Assembly (NCBI GenBank): GCA_021399435.1
Contig: JAJTUP010000010.1
Location: forward strand, 186,001 to 250,000
From: Diaporthe sp. PMI_573
Taxonomy: Eukaryota; Ascomycota; Sordariomycetes; Diaporthales; Diaporthaceae
DNA: 64,000 bases
Direction of reading: 5' to 3'
The translations under genes were made by a program, and so were the position numbers. The notes under the pieces are model-generated. The model was not told the DNA's origin. It ran no database searches and saw only the letters and a program-made list of their open reading frames with translations. Below, piece after piece: positions 42,639 to 53,040 of this stretch (its first letter is position 1; each line of letters begins with the position of its first letter).

Positions 42639-44747
42639 ATGTCTTCTCCTATCGGTGTTGCAGACGCTATCTTTATTCTTCAAAAATTAGGGACCTTATA
42701 CAATACACTTAAAAGCGATGCGGTCAACACATACAGACGAGCAGCCGGGATGTACCGAATGTACAACGAACTTGCCAAGCACACAACTAGCACTATAGCC
42801 GAAGGAACCCAAATGCAGTCGAAGGTAACTGAGAAGCTTAACAGAGATATCGACAAACTTCTCCGCAAGTACCTGTGCAAAATCGAAGAATTCAGGCCCT
42901 ATCTGGGGCGTAACCGTCACAGACTATCGCTCATGAATGCATTCCGCAAAGTGAAATGGTACTGGCACCAGAAAAAGCTTGAACAACTTGCGTCAGACCT
43001 TGATCGAAGATTCAGCATGCTTCACATCGCTATGACAATATCTTCGTCGTAAGTAAATACTGTCACTAGGTTCTAAATAAGGGTTGCTCAGCCTTTGTCT
43101 AGATGGAGTAATCCACGTATGCCTCTTGCAGGCCCTTGTTTCGTTATTGAAGACGCTAACCGAGATATCCACTCGGTATCTCTTCGAGATATTTCAAGCT
43201 GGGAGGTTCGTAATTATCTGTCTTGAGCAATCTCGGTATGTGGCCTGTCATCTGGTCTAGCTAACACAACGTCTTAGGACATTCATCACTTCTTTCTTAA
43301 TGTATTCGGGCGGCAGCATCCTGCTCACGACCTTATCAGTAGCAAGTCATACGTTCTACAAAATACTACTCGAAACGTACGGATTCTTTGCTCTAGTCCC
43401 AGTATGGTCCCTTTTGACGACGCCGTTCGATCAAACGACCGATTCGAAATGAATGTTATTATACCTTACAGGGACGACGGTACAACCAAATGCCCTCGTT
43501 GCTTTGAACCACGGCGCAGGACCAATCTCGCCACAATCACTTGGTATGCCCAGTTCTCTCAAGTTAGCCTTTGCTCTACTCTCTTGCATCCATCTAACTC
43601 GATATGAAGTCCTCGCTGCGGCCTCCTCATTCACTTCGAAGACTCGTTCGAAGACCTGCCAGACCCACTTACTCAGCTTGCGCTACAAGACATATTCCGG
43701 AGTGGCTTACGCGACTTCGTCGGTAGTTTCGTCGATGGAATAGAACGCCGTGGTCTCTTCAACCAAGATGTTGATCAAGATGCCGAGCAACAAGCTCTTC
43801 GCGAGTTTCTCTCCGAGGATATTCGACTGAGAATGGATGGGCTTGCATATAACCAGGACTCAGACTCAATACCGCCAAGTGACGCCATAGGCTACCTCAA
43901 GCGAGTAACACTCTGCACTGGACGCTGTCCAAGTCTTAGATATTACCCGAAATATCGACGGGTGCAAAGCGAGCTACTGGGAATTATGGATGGTGTCCGG
44001 AATCACCGCCTAAACCTACTAGACCCTCTGCCCCTTGTGGCTTTCGACGTTGCAAAGGCTGTCGGCTCTCGTTTTGGCGATGCAAGGACGAAACCACTTG
44101 AAGACTTCCTCGGCCATCTGTTATCGCACTATGATTCACAGAAAGCCCAAAGGACCAGGGCATTGCGTATTGTAGACATCCTGGAGAAGCTCGGCGATTA
44201 TCCCAACGACTTCCATCCCACGTCGATCCGAGCAAGATGCTTCCTTTGGTTACATTTGAAGCTCCTGGATTTGGAGACCAATCTCCTTCACGGCACATCC
44301 GGGGTATTGAGACCGCTTGCTACACCAAGATTTGAGCGGCGACGAGAACCTCTCCCATTACAGGTGTTGTTTTCCCCTCATGCGGCTCTAACGCTCTTAT
44401 GGAGGGTAACGATCGACGTGGCGGAGGATATTATTGTTGCAGCAACGACCGAAGACAAAACCATACCTCCGGTAGTCGCCGTACTGCTAGACCTTCTTAA
44501 AGATACGGAGGGGCTCAGTCTAACATTCCTCACCAGTGGTCACCTGGGAGGGTACAACGCTGATCCGACAAAGACGAGCGTCTTCCAGCTAGGGGCCGGC
44601 GTCAGCGGCGATCGACGGGTTGAGTGGCTGGGATCATACTCGCAGTGCCTCGATCAGACTTTCCGTTCTGGTGGGGCCGTCTTGACAACAGACGACACAA
44701 GAGAGTCGGTTAGAGACTTCATATTGGAATTGCAGAAATGGAGGTAG
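42639..44747 (+). CDS. NLR-type N-terminus with ubiquitin-like segment and CPRC/CPRC zinc ribbon
   Basis: Four exons (42639-43048, 43103-43205, 43278-43543, 43610-44747), with introns of 54, 72 and 66 nt, give 638 aa. All phases agree. The N-terminus (SSPIGVADAIFILQKLGTLY, then a helical region to about 135) resembles the start of fungal NLR/STAND-associated proteins. Residues about 145-240 read GPCFVIEDANRDIHSV, SWEDIHHFFLNVF and FEMNVIIPYRDD, the order of features in the fungal ubiquitin-like domain that follows such N-termini. Then comes KCPRCF...TITCPRCG (Cys243, 246, 260, 263), a zinc ribbon whose third Cys is made by the third splice. The C-terminal 370 residues are mostly helical and unrecognised. 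No NACHT, P-loop or repeat domain is present. It lies between inverted RIP-marked repeats. The function is unknown. Confidence 0.8.
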
Positions 44748-45789
44748 CTGCAGACTTTATACTACAGTATTATAGATGCGTGCCGCTCAAAGCTAAAGGC
44801 ATGTAGAGTAGACCACGAACTTGGCCCCATGTGGTAGAAGTTGGAGCTGGTTTAATCAAGCAAAAACAGGCGCAAATAGCCTCAGTTCTCCAGGCATCAT
44901 ATATCCAGTTGCTCACATGTCCGGGATCGAGATATTCGGCCACCACTGACGTCACCACAAGTAGGGAGCTCTGGTTGGGTCCAAGGCCCTATCACAACAA
45001 TCTTTCTTCACGGGCAGAGTACCGCGTGCTCACTCTGTATTGTCTACCGGTATGTTCTTAGTTGGTCATAGCTCCGCCATACAGCGGCCATAAATAACCC
45101 GCCCCAGCGCCAGGCGAAACAATGGGGTGGTGGATTACGATACTTAGGTAGTTGCCTCCAGTTATATGAATCGAGCTATGGCATCCATCCCATTTGAGGA
45201 TGACGCGGAGCCGTTCCCGCCAAAGAGCGTGCATCCAGATCCTCGAGCATAAGCACGCCCCCGGCCCATATAAAACAGGCTGCTGTACGGGGAGGGGTTC
45301 CAATCTCCCTAAACAAAGCAGCCTTAAACCAAGCAACGGTATCACACTTGTGTAAGGCCCCCCGCCCCCCCCCCCAAAACTCGAAAATTCTCTAACGCTG
45401 ACAATAGTCCCGTTTGCACCCTTCGCACAGCCCACTCCTGTGCGGCAGCCCGGTTTTCTTGCGAACATAGTGCTGCTGTTCTGTCAGAACGCCTGCCCAC
45501 CTCTTGAGCCTATATGTGACTCGATCGATATATGAGTCCTTGTCGAGCTGTAATGTGCCGAGGTGATTGCAGGACGCGCAGTATTGGTTGAATATAACGG
45601 CGTTGTACCCATTTCTCGCGTATCCTGTGATCCGTATGGCGACCTTCTTGCTACTCCACTGAGTCTTGGAGCAGGTCTAGTTGCCGCAAGTGAATTTACC
45701 CTTCACGAAGGTTCAGTACCCGTGGGTGGCTTCGGCTTCCTTACACCTACTGCTGGTGTAGTAGCTGCTAAAACTTCGCTATAGCCAAA
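44748..45789. other. Intergenic with a C-homopolymer and an unassigned short frame
   Basis: No gene I can support. A C-rich homopolymer lies near 45359-45377. The + frame from about 45563 to 45784 reads GDLLATPLSLGAGLVAASEF and has protein-like composition but no ATG. It may be a relic. It ends at the border of the AT-rich block. Confidence 0.4.
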
Positions 45790-46119
45790 CCCCCGCTATA
45801 TTTAAGGATTGTTTTAGTTAAAAACTATACTGAAACTTAAATATTCTTATAATAACATAATAATCTTATTGTCACTATATTGTATATACTACATTTGGTA
45901 AAAAGTAAGGTTATTTAGACTCTTAGAAGTATAAATAGCTAAATTAGGTATAATAATAGCCTTATAGTAAATAAGAGTATTTACTATTAAAGGAGAAAAT
46001 AATCTTATAAATAGAGCTATAGGCTAGCAGACCTATAGGCAGCTCTTTATTTCTTTTGTAAGATTTAGTCTAAGTCTATTGTTAAAGCAATAGCTGTATT
46101 ACTAGTAAATTAATATTTT
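45790..46119. repeat. AT-rich block, RIP-like
   Basis: About 330 bases with very low GC and many TA steps, next to the better preserved repeat copy at 46120-46440. Probably part of the same element or an adjacent one, but too degraded to align by eye. Confidence 0.5.
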
Positions 46120-46440
46120 GTCTACCATTGTTAAACGGAAACGCTTGTGTGGGCGCTGCACGTAGGGAGTTACCCTAGACTTGGCACTGGATTTCCTCTA
46201 AGTGCCCATGGGGCGTGCACGCCGGCAGATAAGTTTGGTGGCCGTGAGTCGATTTTTTGGGCTGTTTTAAGACCCTAACTTCGTACCTCTGCATTACCCT
46301 TATTTCTTACCCAAAAAGCATGTAACTTAGCTCATTAGATAGTCTGATTTCTGAAGTTTATCTGTATTTAGTTTGGTTACTGTCAGGGTTAGGGTTGGCT
46401 GGTTATTTAAAGCCAAAGATAGTGGGTCTGAGGGCCGAAT
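46120..46440 (-). repeat. Better-preserved copy of the inverted repeat
   Basis: This block is the reverse complement of 40970-41165 plus 41641-41720 (see there). It keeps C and G where the 41-kb copy has T and A. Examples on the minus strand are CACGGCCACCAAACTTATCTGCCGG and AGAAATCAGACTATCTAATGAGC. It is continuous across the place where the other copy has the 475-base insert, so it gives the older arrangement. Confidence 0.7.
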
Positions 46441-47081
46441 TTTCCGGCCTCCCTATCTGCGCACCAGAGCCAACCCACGCGTGCCCGCGGGTGAGACGAT
46501 GTCGGAGGGACTGTGAGGAGGGCTGACAGAAGCCCACTCAAATTCAATGCAAAGTTGTCCAAACCACTCTCAATCATCCCAACTCGTCTCCAGGCACTCT
46601 ACTGCGACCCTGCCGAACACACACACACTGCTGAAGGCACTAATCTTCAGAACCATGCCTATGCCTTGTGTTTGCTTGCCTAGCTCCTTAGTATGGCTTG
46701 TGATAATTCCCATCAGCTTAATGTGAGGATAAAGAATAATGATAGAGGACGACTAGAAAATGGGCACTCCAGGCTTTGTATCCTCCCAGCCTTAATTCAA
46801 CATCGCTGGAAATCACGTTTTGTCTTCTATGTTTGATACAATGTGTGCTCTGTCTGTTAGTAATACCGAAAAGTAAGCCGCAAGGAAGAGAGCCAGGGGC
46901 TGGCTGCTCACCATCACGCCCCTGGTTGTAGGATTCAGCCAAGGCCCCCACCACTATGTTGACGACCCACCTCAGTGCATTTACTGGCTGCCTGGACAAG
47001 CTGGTTCTTGAAATTCGACAGCACATCGAAACTGTTTGTTGCGTGTACTAAACAGCCACTTAGTACCTCGTCACCCGCGAA
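46441..47081. other. Upstream region of the ankyrin gene
   Basis: About 640 bases of balanced composition without a supportable gene. Confidence 0.45.
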
Positions 47082-48614
47082 ATGAGATTCTCAATATCTT
47101 CCGCGTCCAAGGTAGCCCCAGGGGAGAACACGGCACACAAGAGCTCCCCTGGGCCTTCGCTGCACGAGGCAGCACGGAACGGGGATGTGCGCAGCCTGAG
47201 GAAATCGCTCCGCTCCGGCTCCGCGCTGGATATCAACGAGCTCGACGACGAGGACAGGACCGCCCTGCACTATGCGCCCAACTCCCTGATCGCGGAAAAA
47301 CTCATCAATGCCGGCGCCGTCGTCGACATCGAGGACGCAGAGGGCTGCACGCCCTTGCACATAGCCGTGGCGGAGGGCCGGCTCGACGTGATCTGGCTCC
47401 TCCTCGTTCACGGCGCGAGGACTGACAGCCGAGACGACGACGGCAAGACACCCATGGCACATGCCAAGGGCTATGAGCCGGTGGAATGGATGCTCCGCTA
47501 CAAGGCATCCAAGAGTCTCCTCCGCGCCGTGGAGGCCGACAGGGCGGACATAGTCGAGGCTCTCCTGGGCGCCGGGGCCGACAAGGAAACCAAGGGCGAG
47601 AACGGCTACGTGGCCCTCATAAACGCCACGCTCCAGGGATCATGGGCCGCGGCTCGTGTCCTCATCAACCACGGCGCAGACACCGACGTCTACGGGGACA
47701 TGGGCAACGGCGTGATCCACATGGCCGCCCACCGTGCGCCCGCAGATTTCATGCAACTTCTTCTCGACAGGGGCCTGCCCATCAACTACATCAACCACTG
47801 GGGCGGCACGCCCTTGTTCGAAGCCGCAGAGCGCGACGGCCGGGACGAGGTGATCGCCCTGCTCCTCGAGCGGGGTGCTGACCCAGCGCCTAGGAACCAC
47901 GCGGGATACACGGCGCTGCAGATAGCCGCGCTGGCCGGGAAGACAAACGTCGTCAGGATGATCCTGGGCCGGATGAAGGAGCGCGAGCTGCTGATCCCCC
48001 CTGACCCGCCGGGGTCGGGCCCCAGCTGCTGGTCGCCGCTGGCCGAGGCGAGCTTCCACGGGCACCCTGACTGCGTGCGCCTGCTGCTCGAGGCGGGCTC
48101 TGAGGTCGGCATCCGCGTCGACGGGAACAATACCCCGCTACATCTCGTGCTCTGGCCCATCGACGTGGACCGCCCGGTCGAAAATCAGATCGAGGTCATG
48201 CGCTTGCTGCTCGACCACGGGGCATTGATTAACGCCGAGGGGGAGGATGAGATGACTCCTCTTGCAGCAGCGTGCCGGTGGGGGTCGCTGCCTTTGGTGC
48301 AGTTTCTCATCGATGCTGGGGCGGAAGTCGACAGCGTAGCTTGGAACAGAGAAGACGAGCCTGAAAGGGAGTTTGGCTACACAAATCTGATGCTTTCCGT
48401 GGCGTACGGCGGTGAGGATAAACTCGACGTGGCCACGGCGTTGATAAAAGCCGGGGCAGACGTAAATGCACGAACATACGGCAATAAAAACTCGACTGCG
48501 ATGGAGATGGCCAAGCAGCGAGGCAGAACGGACATTGTATACGTTCTTGAAGATGCTGGGGCGATTCCTGATAAACCGCGCAATACTTCTTCTGTCGGTC
48601 GAGGAAGGCGTTGA
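47082..48614 (+). CDS. Ankyrin-repeat protein, 510 aa
   Basis: Single exon, 510 aa. After a short serine-rich N-terminus, ankyrin repeats run almost from residue 25 to 500. Clear units are GPSLHEAARNGDVRSLRKSL, CTPLHIAVAEGRLDVIWLLLVHGA, GTPLFEAAERDGRDEVIALLLERGADP, YTALQIAALAGKTNVVRMIL, WSPLAEASFHGHPDCVRLLLEAGS, MTPLAAACRWGSLPLVQFLIDAGA and LMLSVAYGGEDKLDVATALIKAGADVNA. About 12 repeats can be counted. No other domain, TM or signal is seen. GC content is much higher than the flanks, and the frame is free of stops or RIP marks although it lies next to RIP-affected repeats. A protein-protein adaptor role is all that can be said. It might once have been the sensor part of a larger NACHT-ankyrin protein, but no remains of such a 5' part are seen. 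Confidence 0.88.
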   Translation: MRFSISSASKVAPGENTAHKSSPGPSLHEAARNGDVRSLRKSLRSGSALDINELDDEDRTALHYAPNSLIAEKLINAGAVVDIEDAEGCTPLHIAVAEGRLDVIWLLLVHGARTDSRDDDGKTPMAHAKGYEPVEWMLRYKASKSLLRAVEADRADIVEALLGAGADKETKGENGYVALINATLQGSWAAARVLINHGADTDVYGDMGNGVIHMAAHRAPADFMQLLLDRGLPINYINHWGGTPLFEAAERDGRDEVIALLLERGADPAPRNHAGYTALQIAALAGKTNVVRMILGRMKERELLIPPDPPGSGPSCWSPLAEASFHGHPDCVRLLLEAGSEVGIRVDGNNTPLHLVLWPIDVDRPVENQIEVMRLLLDHGALINAEGEDEMTPLAAACRWGSLPLVQFLIDAGAEVDSVAWNREDEPEREFGYTNLMLSVAYGGEDKLDVATALIKAGADVNARTYGNKNSTAMEMAKQRGRTDIVYVLEDAGAIPDKPRNTSSVGRGRR

Positions 48615-49100
48615 TAACAATCTCATATTCAATACCGCTGAAGAGATCAGGTGCACATTCACTTTATTGGGAGATAATTCGTAGTGCATGCTGGAGATCG
48701 AAGACTTGCATCAAAACGCACTGCACGTAAATATCCATGACTTGCCATAACCGAGTCTCTCTAATTTACTCATCTTGTACAAAATGTCTCAGTAAGAGAT
48801 CTTTGAAATCTTTGGGTAACCGGACTTGCCCACGCCATAGCTGACCACGCATTATGATTGTCTCTAAAGGGTGAAGGACGATATGCGACATGTTGGCGCA
48901 TTGTGAATAAGAAACGGTAGGATACAGAGTTCAGTCTACCACAGTTTACAAGTTCCGGCCAGTGCCGGGCTAGTTAATCATTTTGTGTTCTGTTCCGTGT
49001 GCAGTACTCGTTCGACAGTCCTTTGAGACGTTATATTTGTCATGTATATACAAGATTAAATCTACCATCTCTTTCATAGCCTACAACCCGTACCCTCAAA
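48615..49100. other. Convergent 3' intergenic interval
   Basis: About 490 bases, AT-leaning, between the ankyrin gene (+) and the GH43 gene (-). No gene seen. Confidence 0.5.
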
Positions 49101-51110
49101 CTACGCAGCTGGTATAGGGAAAGGCTCAACGCTCGTGAGAGTCGGCACCACGGGCTCGATCAGCCCAGTCTCCGCATCAAAAGTCAACTTGTCGATAGTC
49201 GTCTCACGGTGAGTCCCGTCACCATCCGGGATGTGGAATCGGTGATAGGCGATGTACCAAACGTCCGTCCCCGGAACGTTGAGGATGGAGTTGTGGCCCG
49301 TTCCCAAGATACCCTGGCTCGTGTCCTTCTGGAGCACAACGCCCTGGTACGTCCAGGGGCCGGTGACGGAGTCGGAGGTCGCGTAGCCGACGCGGTAGTT
49401 CTCGGACCCCGTGTCGTCAATCGAGTAGGTCAGGTGGTAGGTTCCCTCGCGGTACACCAGGAAGAGGCCCTCTCTGAAGTCGACGAGCCCGGTGATGTTC
49501 TGGACGGTGTCCCAGTTTATGGAAACCATGTCATCGTTGAACTGGGCAATCAACGGCCGGCCGTTGCCCCAGAGCAGCCAGTAGGTGCCAGTCTCCGGGT
49601 CTTGGAACGTCGCCGGGTCGATGGCCTGGCCGGAAGTCAACTTCTCGTTATTGAGGATCATCGCGGTCGACTGGGCGACATATGGTCCCTCCGGCGAGCT
49701 CGCAACGGCGGCGCCGATGGTCTTGCGGTTGTAGGTCGGGTTGTGGCCGCTGAAGTAGAAGTAGAACTTTCCGTCCCTCTCGATGATGGTAGGGGCCCAA
49801 GCGTTGCCAGACGCCCACGGAACGTTGCCTGATGTGCCGTTGAGGACAAGGAACGGCTCTGCCGAGCGAGTCCACGTGCTGAGATCCTCAGATGACCACG
49901 AGTAGAAAGTCTGGCCACCCCAGCCAGCGAAGCCGTCACTCGTGGCGTAGATGTAGTATGTCTCCCCAAATGCCGCAATGTTGGGATCGGCATTCAGGCC
50001 AGCCAACACGGGGCTGTCACGGGACATGATCCTGTTCTTGCGTTCCTTCCTTGCCGTCGCGAGCCCGTCAGCGCCGGCCGACCTGGGCTTTGCGGAGCTG
50101 GCCGTCAGGGAGGACAGCTCGGCTGCTGTGACCGGGAGGACGGTGCCATGCCTGGGGCTCGAGGGGAGGTCGTAGGAGCTCGACACGGCCCACTGTGGGT
50201 TGGCGATGTCCGCGGTCTCGAGGGGGATATATCCACGACCGCCGTACTCATCAACGAACAGATAAAACTTGTCTCCGTTGACATCGCCCGGGTTTGCCCT
50301 GAAGGCTGTGGGGCCCTCGACCGCGCTTGTGCCCGCGTTCTTGCCGATGCAGGTAGCGACAGTCGTCCACGACTCCAGCGTTGCGAGGAGCGAGTCGGAC
50401 CGCTCTTGAATGATGTCGCTGCAGCCGGTCCCGCTGGCCCCCTCATCCTTGGTGAAGCGGTAGTAGACGCTGTCCGACTTCAAGACGGTAGAATCGATCC
50501 GAGACATACCCGCATCCTGCCAGACCTTGGTCTCGCTGAACGTGATGAAGTCCTGGGTGGTTGCATACAGCATCCGATGGTAGGTTGCCCCTGTGCGGTT
50601 TGTGTCGGCTGCGTCGTACAGAGATGATGCCCAGAAAACAACATAGGCGCTGATGTCCTCATCGTAGTACGCCTCGGGCGCCCAGGTGTTGCCAGCCTCA
50701 GGTGGGGAGACCTGGACGTGACGCTGACTCGACCATGTCTTCAAGTCGCTCGACTCCCAAACCTCGAGATATCGGCTGCCAAACCGCACTGCATCCGACC
50801 ACGACGTGCCCGACCCGATTGAGAGGTCAGTGGCGATGAGGAAGAATTTGTCCCCCTGCGGTGATCGGATGAGGAAAGGATCACGCAGGCCTTTGGTCCC
50901 TTGGGAAGAGGTGAGAATGGGCTGGCCTCCGTTCAACTCCTGCCACGACACGGCATTGTTGCCAGAGCTTGCAGCCAGGAAAATGTTTTCGCCAGCCTTT
51001 GAGTTCCCAGTGAAGTACGCGAAAACGTAGCCTTCGTATGGATCCAAGGCCGCAACGGTACGGACGGCGAAAGCAGAGGCCAAGGCCAGGAACGAGCCTG
51101 TGGGTCTCAT
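49101..51110 (-). CDS. Secreted double-domain GH43 arabinanase/xylosidase-like enzyme
   Basis: Single exon, 669 aa from the ATG at 51110, which starts the signal peptide MRPTGSFLALASAFAVRTVAA. Two GH43-type five-bladed propellers follow in tandem. The first (about 23-350) has LRDPFLIR, GNTWAPEAYYDED and SAVEGPTAF. The second (about 372-665) has LNADPNIAAFGETYYIYATSDG with the catalytic-base Asp, GNAWAPTIIERDGKFYFYFSG, IDPATFQDPETGTYWLLWG and DFREGLFLVYREGTYHLTYS with the acid Glu, and GTGHNSILNVPGTDVWYIAYH. The second domain looks fully catalytic. The first keeps the Asp-Pro and Val-Glu-Gly-Pro motifs too and may also be active. GH43 enzymes act on arabinan, arabinoxylan or galactan side chains. 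Together with GH115 and the sugar transporter, the context is hemicellulose or pectin use. The frame continues upstream without ATG support. Confidence 0.9.
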   Translation of the reverse strand: MRPTGSFLALASAFAVRTVAALDPYEGYVFAYFTGNSKAGENIFLAASSGNNAVSWQELNGGQPILTSSQGTKGLRDPFLIRSPQGDKFFLIATDLSIGSGTSWSDAVRFGSRYLEVWESSDLKTWSSQRHVQVSPPEAGNTWAPEAYYDEDISAYVVFWASSLYDAADTNRTGATYHRMLYATTQDFITFSETKVWQDAGMSRIDSTVLKSDSVYYRFTKDEGASGTGCSDIIQERSDSLLATLESWTTVATCIGKNAGTSAVEGPTAFRANPGDVNGDKFYLFVDEYGGRGYIPLETADIANPQWAVSSSYDLPSSPRHGTVLPVTAAELSSLTASSAKPRSAGADGLATARKERKNRIMSRDSPVLAGLNADPNIAAFGETYYIYATSDGFAGWGGQTFYSWSSEDLSTWTRSAEPFLVLNGTSGNVPWASGNAWAPTIIERDGKFYFYFSGHNPTYNRKTIGAAVASSPEGPYVAQSTAMILNNEKLTSGQAIDPATFQDPETGTYWLLWGNGRPLIAQFNDDMVSINWDTVQNITGLVDFREGLFLVYREGTYHLTYSIDDTGSENYRVGYATSDSVTGPWTYQGVVLQKDTSQGILGTGHNSILNVPGTDVWYIAYHRFHIPDGDGTHRETTIDKLTFDAETGLIEPVVPTLTSVEPFPIPAA

Positions 51111-51703
51111 CTTGCTGGAATCTTGGTTTGTGTGAAGCCTGCGACGAGGACATTCGCGTCGCACGCGTCCGAGTCTGAGAGCGAGTCCCTTGGGTTTATA
51201 TGCACGTCTTCACGAATCTGCGGCTCCATATCAGTTCACGCTATTAGGGCGCATATGCGGATCGCTGCATCTTGGTGGACTCTTTCGGCCATGCATGATC
51301 GACGGCCGAGCTCACAGAACGTCTCTGTCATAGCGCCTGCCTATTCGTCGTATCACGCGCCGAGTCAGTTAGGTTCTTGCGGGGAAACATGGAGACCGAG
51401 TCGTGGGGAATACATGAGCAAAGTCTTGGCTTCCCGGCGTAGAAGAACCGGGCGGGTAATAATACGACGACGTCAGGCGGGCTTATGGGTGCTTGACGGG
51501 CAGCTTTCTGCGCTAGCCGGGGGCATACTCTAACAGAACCAATGGCAATTTATCTTGTCAAGGTCAGCCGATCTGTGGGGAATTTTGAACCGAATTCGAG
51601 TGGTCTTGGCTGACCGACCACATACCTCGGTTCCCCAGGTCTGAACGTTATAATACTACCTCAGCCTTGATTTCAGCGCAGGGGTTGCGTACGCCTTGTC
51701 AAC
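51111..51703. other. Upstream region of the GH43 gene
   Basis: About 590 bases with no gene I can support. Contains the GH43 promoter (minus strand). Confidence 0.45.
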
Positions 51704-52297
51704 TTATGGGGACACATGGGAAATTCCAAAATAAACAAAGACGTTGCACGTGATCAGAAATCCGTATGCTCGTTTTGAGCCCGTCTTGTCACCATAGAGC
51801 CAGGAGGGCACAGCGATTTGGAATGTCCACGTATGCATTCCATATGGAGGGAGGATTGCGCCGAGGCCTCTCGAGACGTCACAAAGCGGTCTTGCAGAGG
51901 CTTTTCGGATTTGTTGAACTTCCCATTCGATTGAATCTGTCTGGAGCAAGCGTGGAAGTTGCAAGATGCAGTACTTGTTTCGAGTAATATCAACGGTGAA
52001 AGTTATTGTCAAGCGGCCAACGATGCTGAGTATTGTTCGTTGGACGGAAGGCTTCTCATCGGATGAGAGCTGATCATAAGCATCTTGGCACAGCGATGTG
52101 GCAATCCCGTCAATCGCCAGGGGTTCCGTCGCCACTTGGCGAAGTTTGGAGACGAGGTAGGAGAACAACATTAATGGGCTCGCGAGGCGCATGGCGGGCG
52201 CTGGGTTACTGTTGTTAACAAGGCTCGGCAAACTCTGGATTGGAGCACCACTGGCAACTTCTTCTTTTGTAAAATGTTTTCCATATCTGAGAACCAT
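51704..52297 (-). CDS. Hypothetical protein, 197 aa, low confidence
   Basis: The minus-strand ATG at 52297 opens 197 codons with mixed, protein-like composition: MVLRYGKHFTKEEVASG, helical stretches such as FSYLVSKLRQVA, then GLGAILPPYGMHTW. No family, signal peptide or TM is evident, and no splice sites are needed. The frame has no neighbour to support it. It may be a lineage-specific gene, a relic, or chance; the length is near the upper end expected by chance in this composition. Confidence 0.35.
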   Translation of the reverse strand: MVLRYGKHFTKEEVASGAPIQSLPSLVNNSNPAPAMRLASPLMLFSYLVSKLRQVATEPLAIDGIATSLCQDAYDQLSSDEKPSVQRTILSIVGRLTITFTVDITRNKYCILQLPRLLQTDSIEWEVQQIRKASARPLCDVSRGLGAILPPYGMHTWTFQIAVPSWLYGDKTGSKRAYGFLITCNVFVYFGISHVSP

Positions 52298-53040
52298 GTA
52301 CCGAGGTCTAGGAAAGTAATTCGATCATAGGGCCTAGGGGGTCGCTTCCGGGTATGGCTTCCATTAGTAGTTTTTACTGCTGGGTGTCTCGCCACTCACA
52401 CAACGTAACTGGCGTCATTTCCACATCAAGTGCATTACCTCGGCCAGCAAGCTGCAGCCAGGGAGACCAAAACATGCTTGAGTGTGGTTGTGGGTAAACA
52501 GGAAATGAGTGACAGCGCCCAACGTGTGTGTCAACATTCACTATGGCAAAGGACTTGAGAGCCTAGCGGTCGTCCCCGGTGTAGCCAAAGATCAAACAAC
52601 AAAAGAAATTTGTTAAACTAAATGTAGGCCAAAGATTGGGCTGACTTGAACGGCGCAAAGCCAGTTGGAATCGGAGCAACAATCTCTGCCAATGGTCCTT
52701 CCACCACATGAATGTCTTGCAGTCCGAGTCGGGCATAAACTTGGTACTACCAGTATAGCAGCACAGATAAGCGCAAGCAGCAACACAGGAAGAAGCACAG
52801 TGACCCAACAGGACAAAAGGATCAAAGTACTGTTTGTAGTACGGTAAAACGGCATCACCGGTCAGTCAAACAAACGCAGGGTGACTGTTCCCGGAGGTCA
52901 TGGGCTCAGAGTGAGGTGGTTGCCTGGCGGGCTTCAAAACACCGACCGTTTTCTAGCCACCCACCGTATAGACCCTTCAGCAGCCCCTACCCTCTCGTGA
53001 TACGTAGGTCAGGTTGCGATACACAGTTGGAAAGCGGACG
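52298..53040. other. Intergenic between hypothetical ORF and amidase relic
   Basis: No gene I can support. A minus-strand frame from 52855 to 52613 starts with ATG and encodes one strong hydrophobic segment (STLILLSCWVTVLLPVLLLA), but nothing else supports it. Confidence 0.4.

Noticed and set aside
45563..45784. Protein-like short frame before the AT-rich block
   Set aside because: No ATG, no splice partner, no recognised family; kept only as a note in the intergenic entry.
46384..46400. CAGGGTTAGGGTTGG looks like telomere repeat
   Set aside because: Only two TTAGGG-like units within the repeat element; no array, so not a telomere or an internal telomeric tract.
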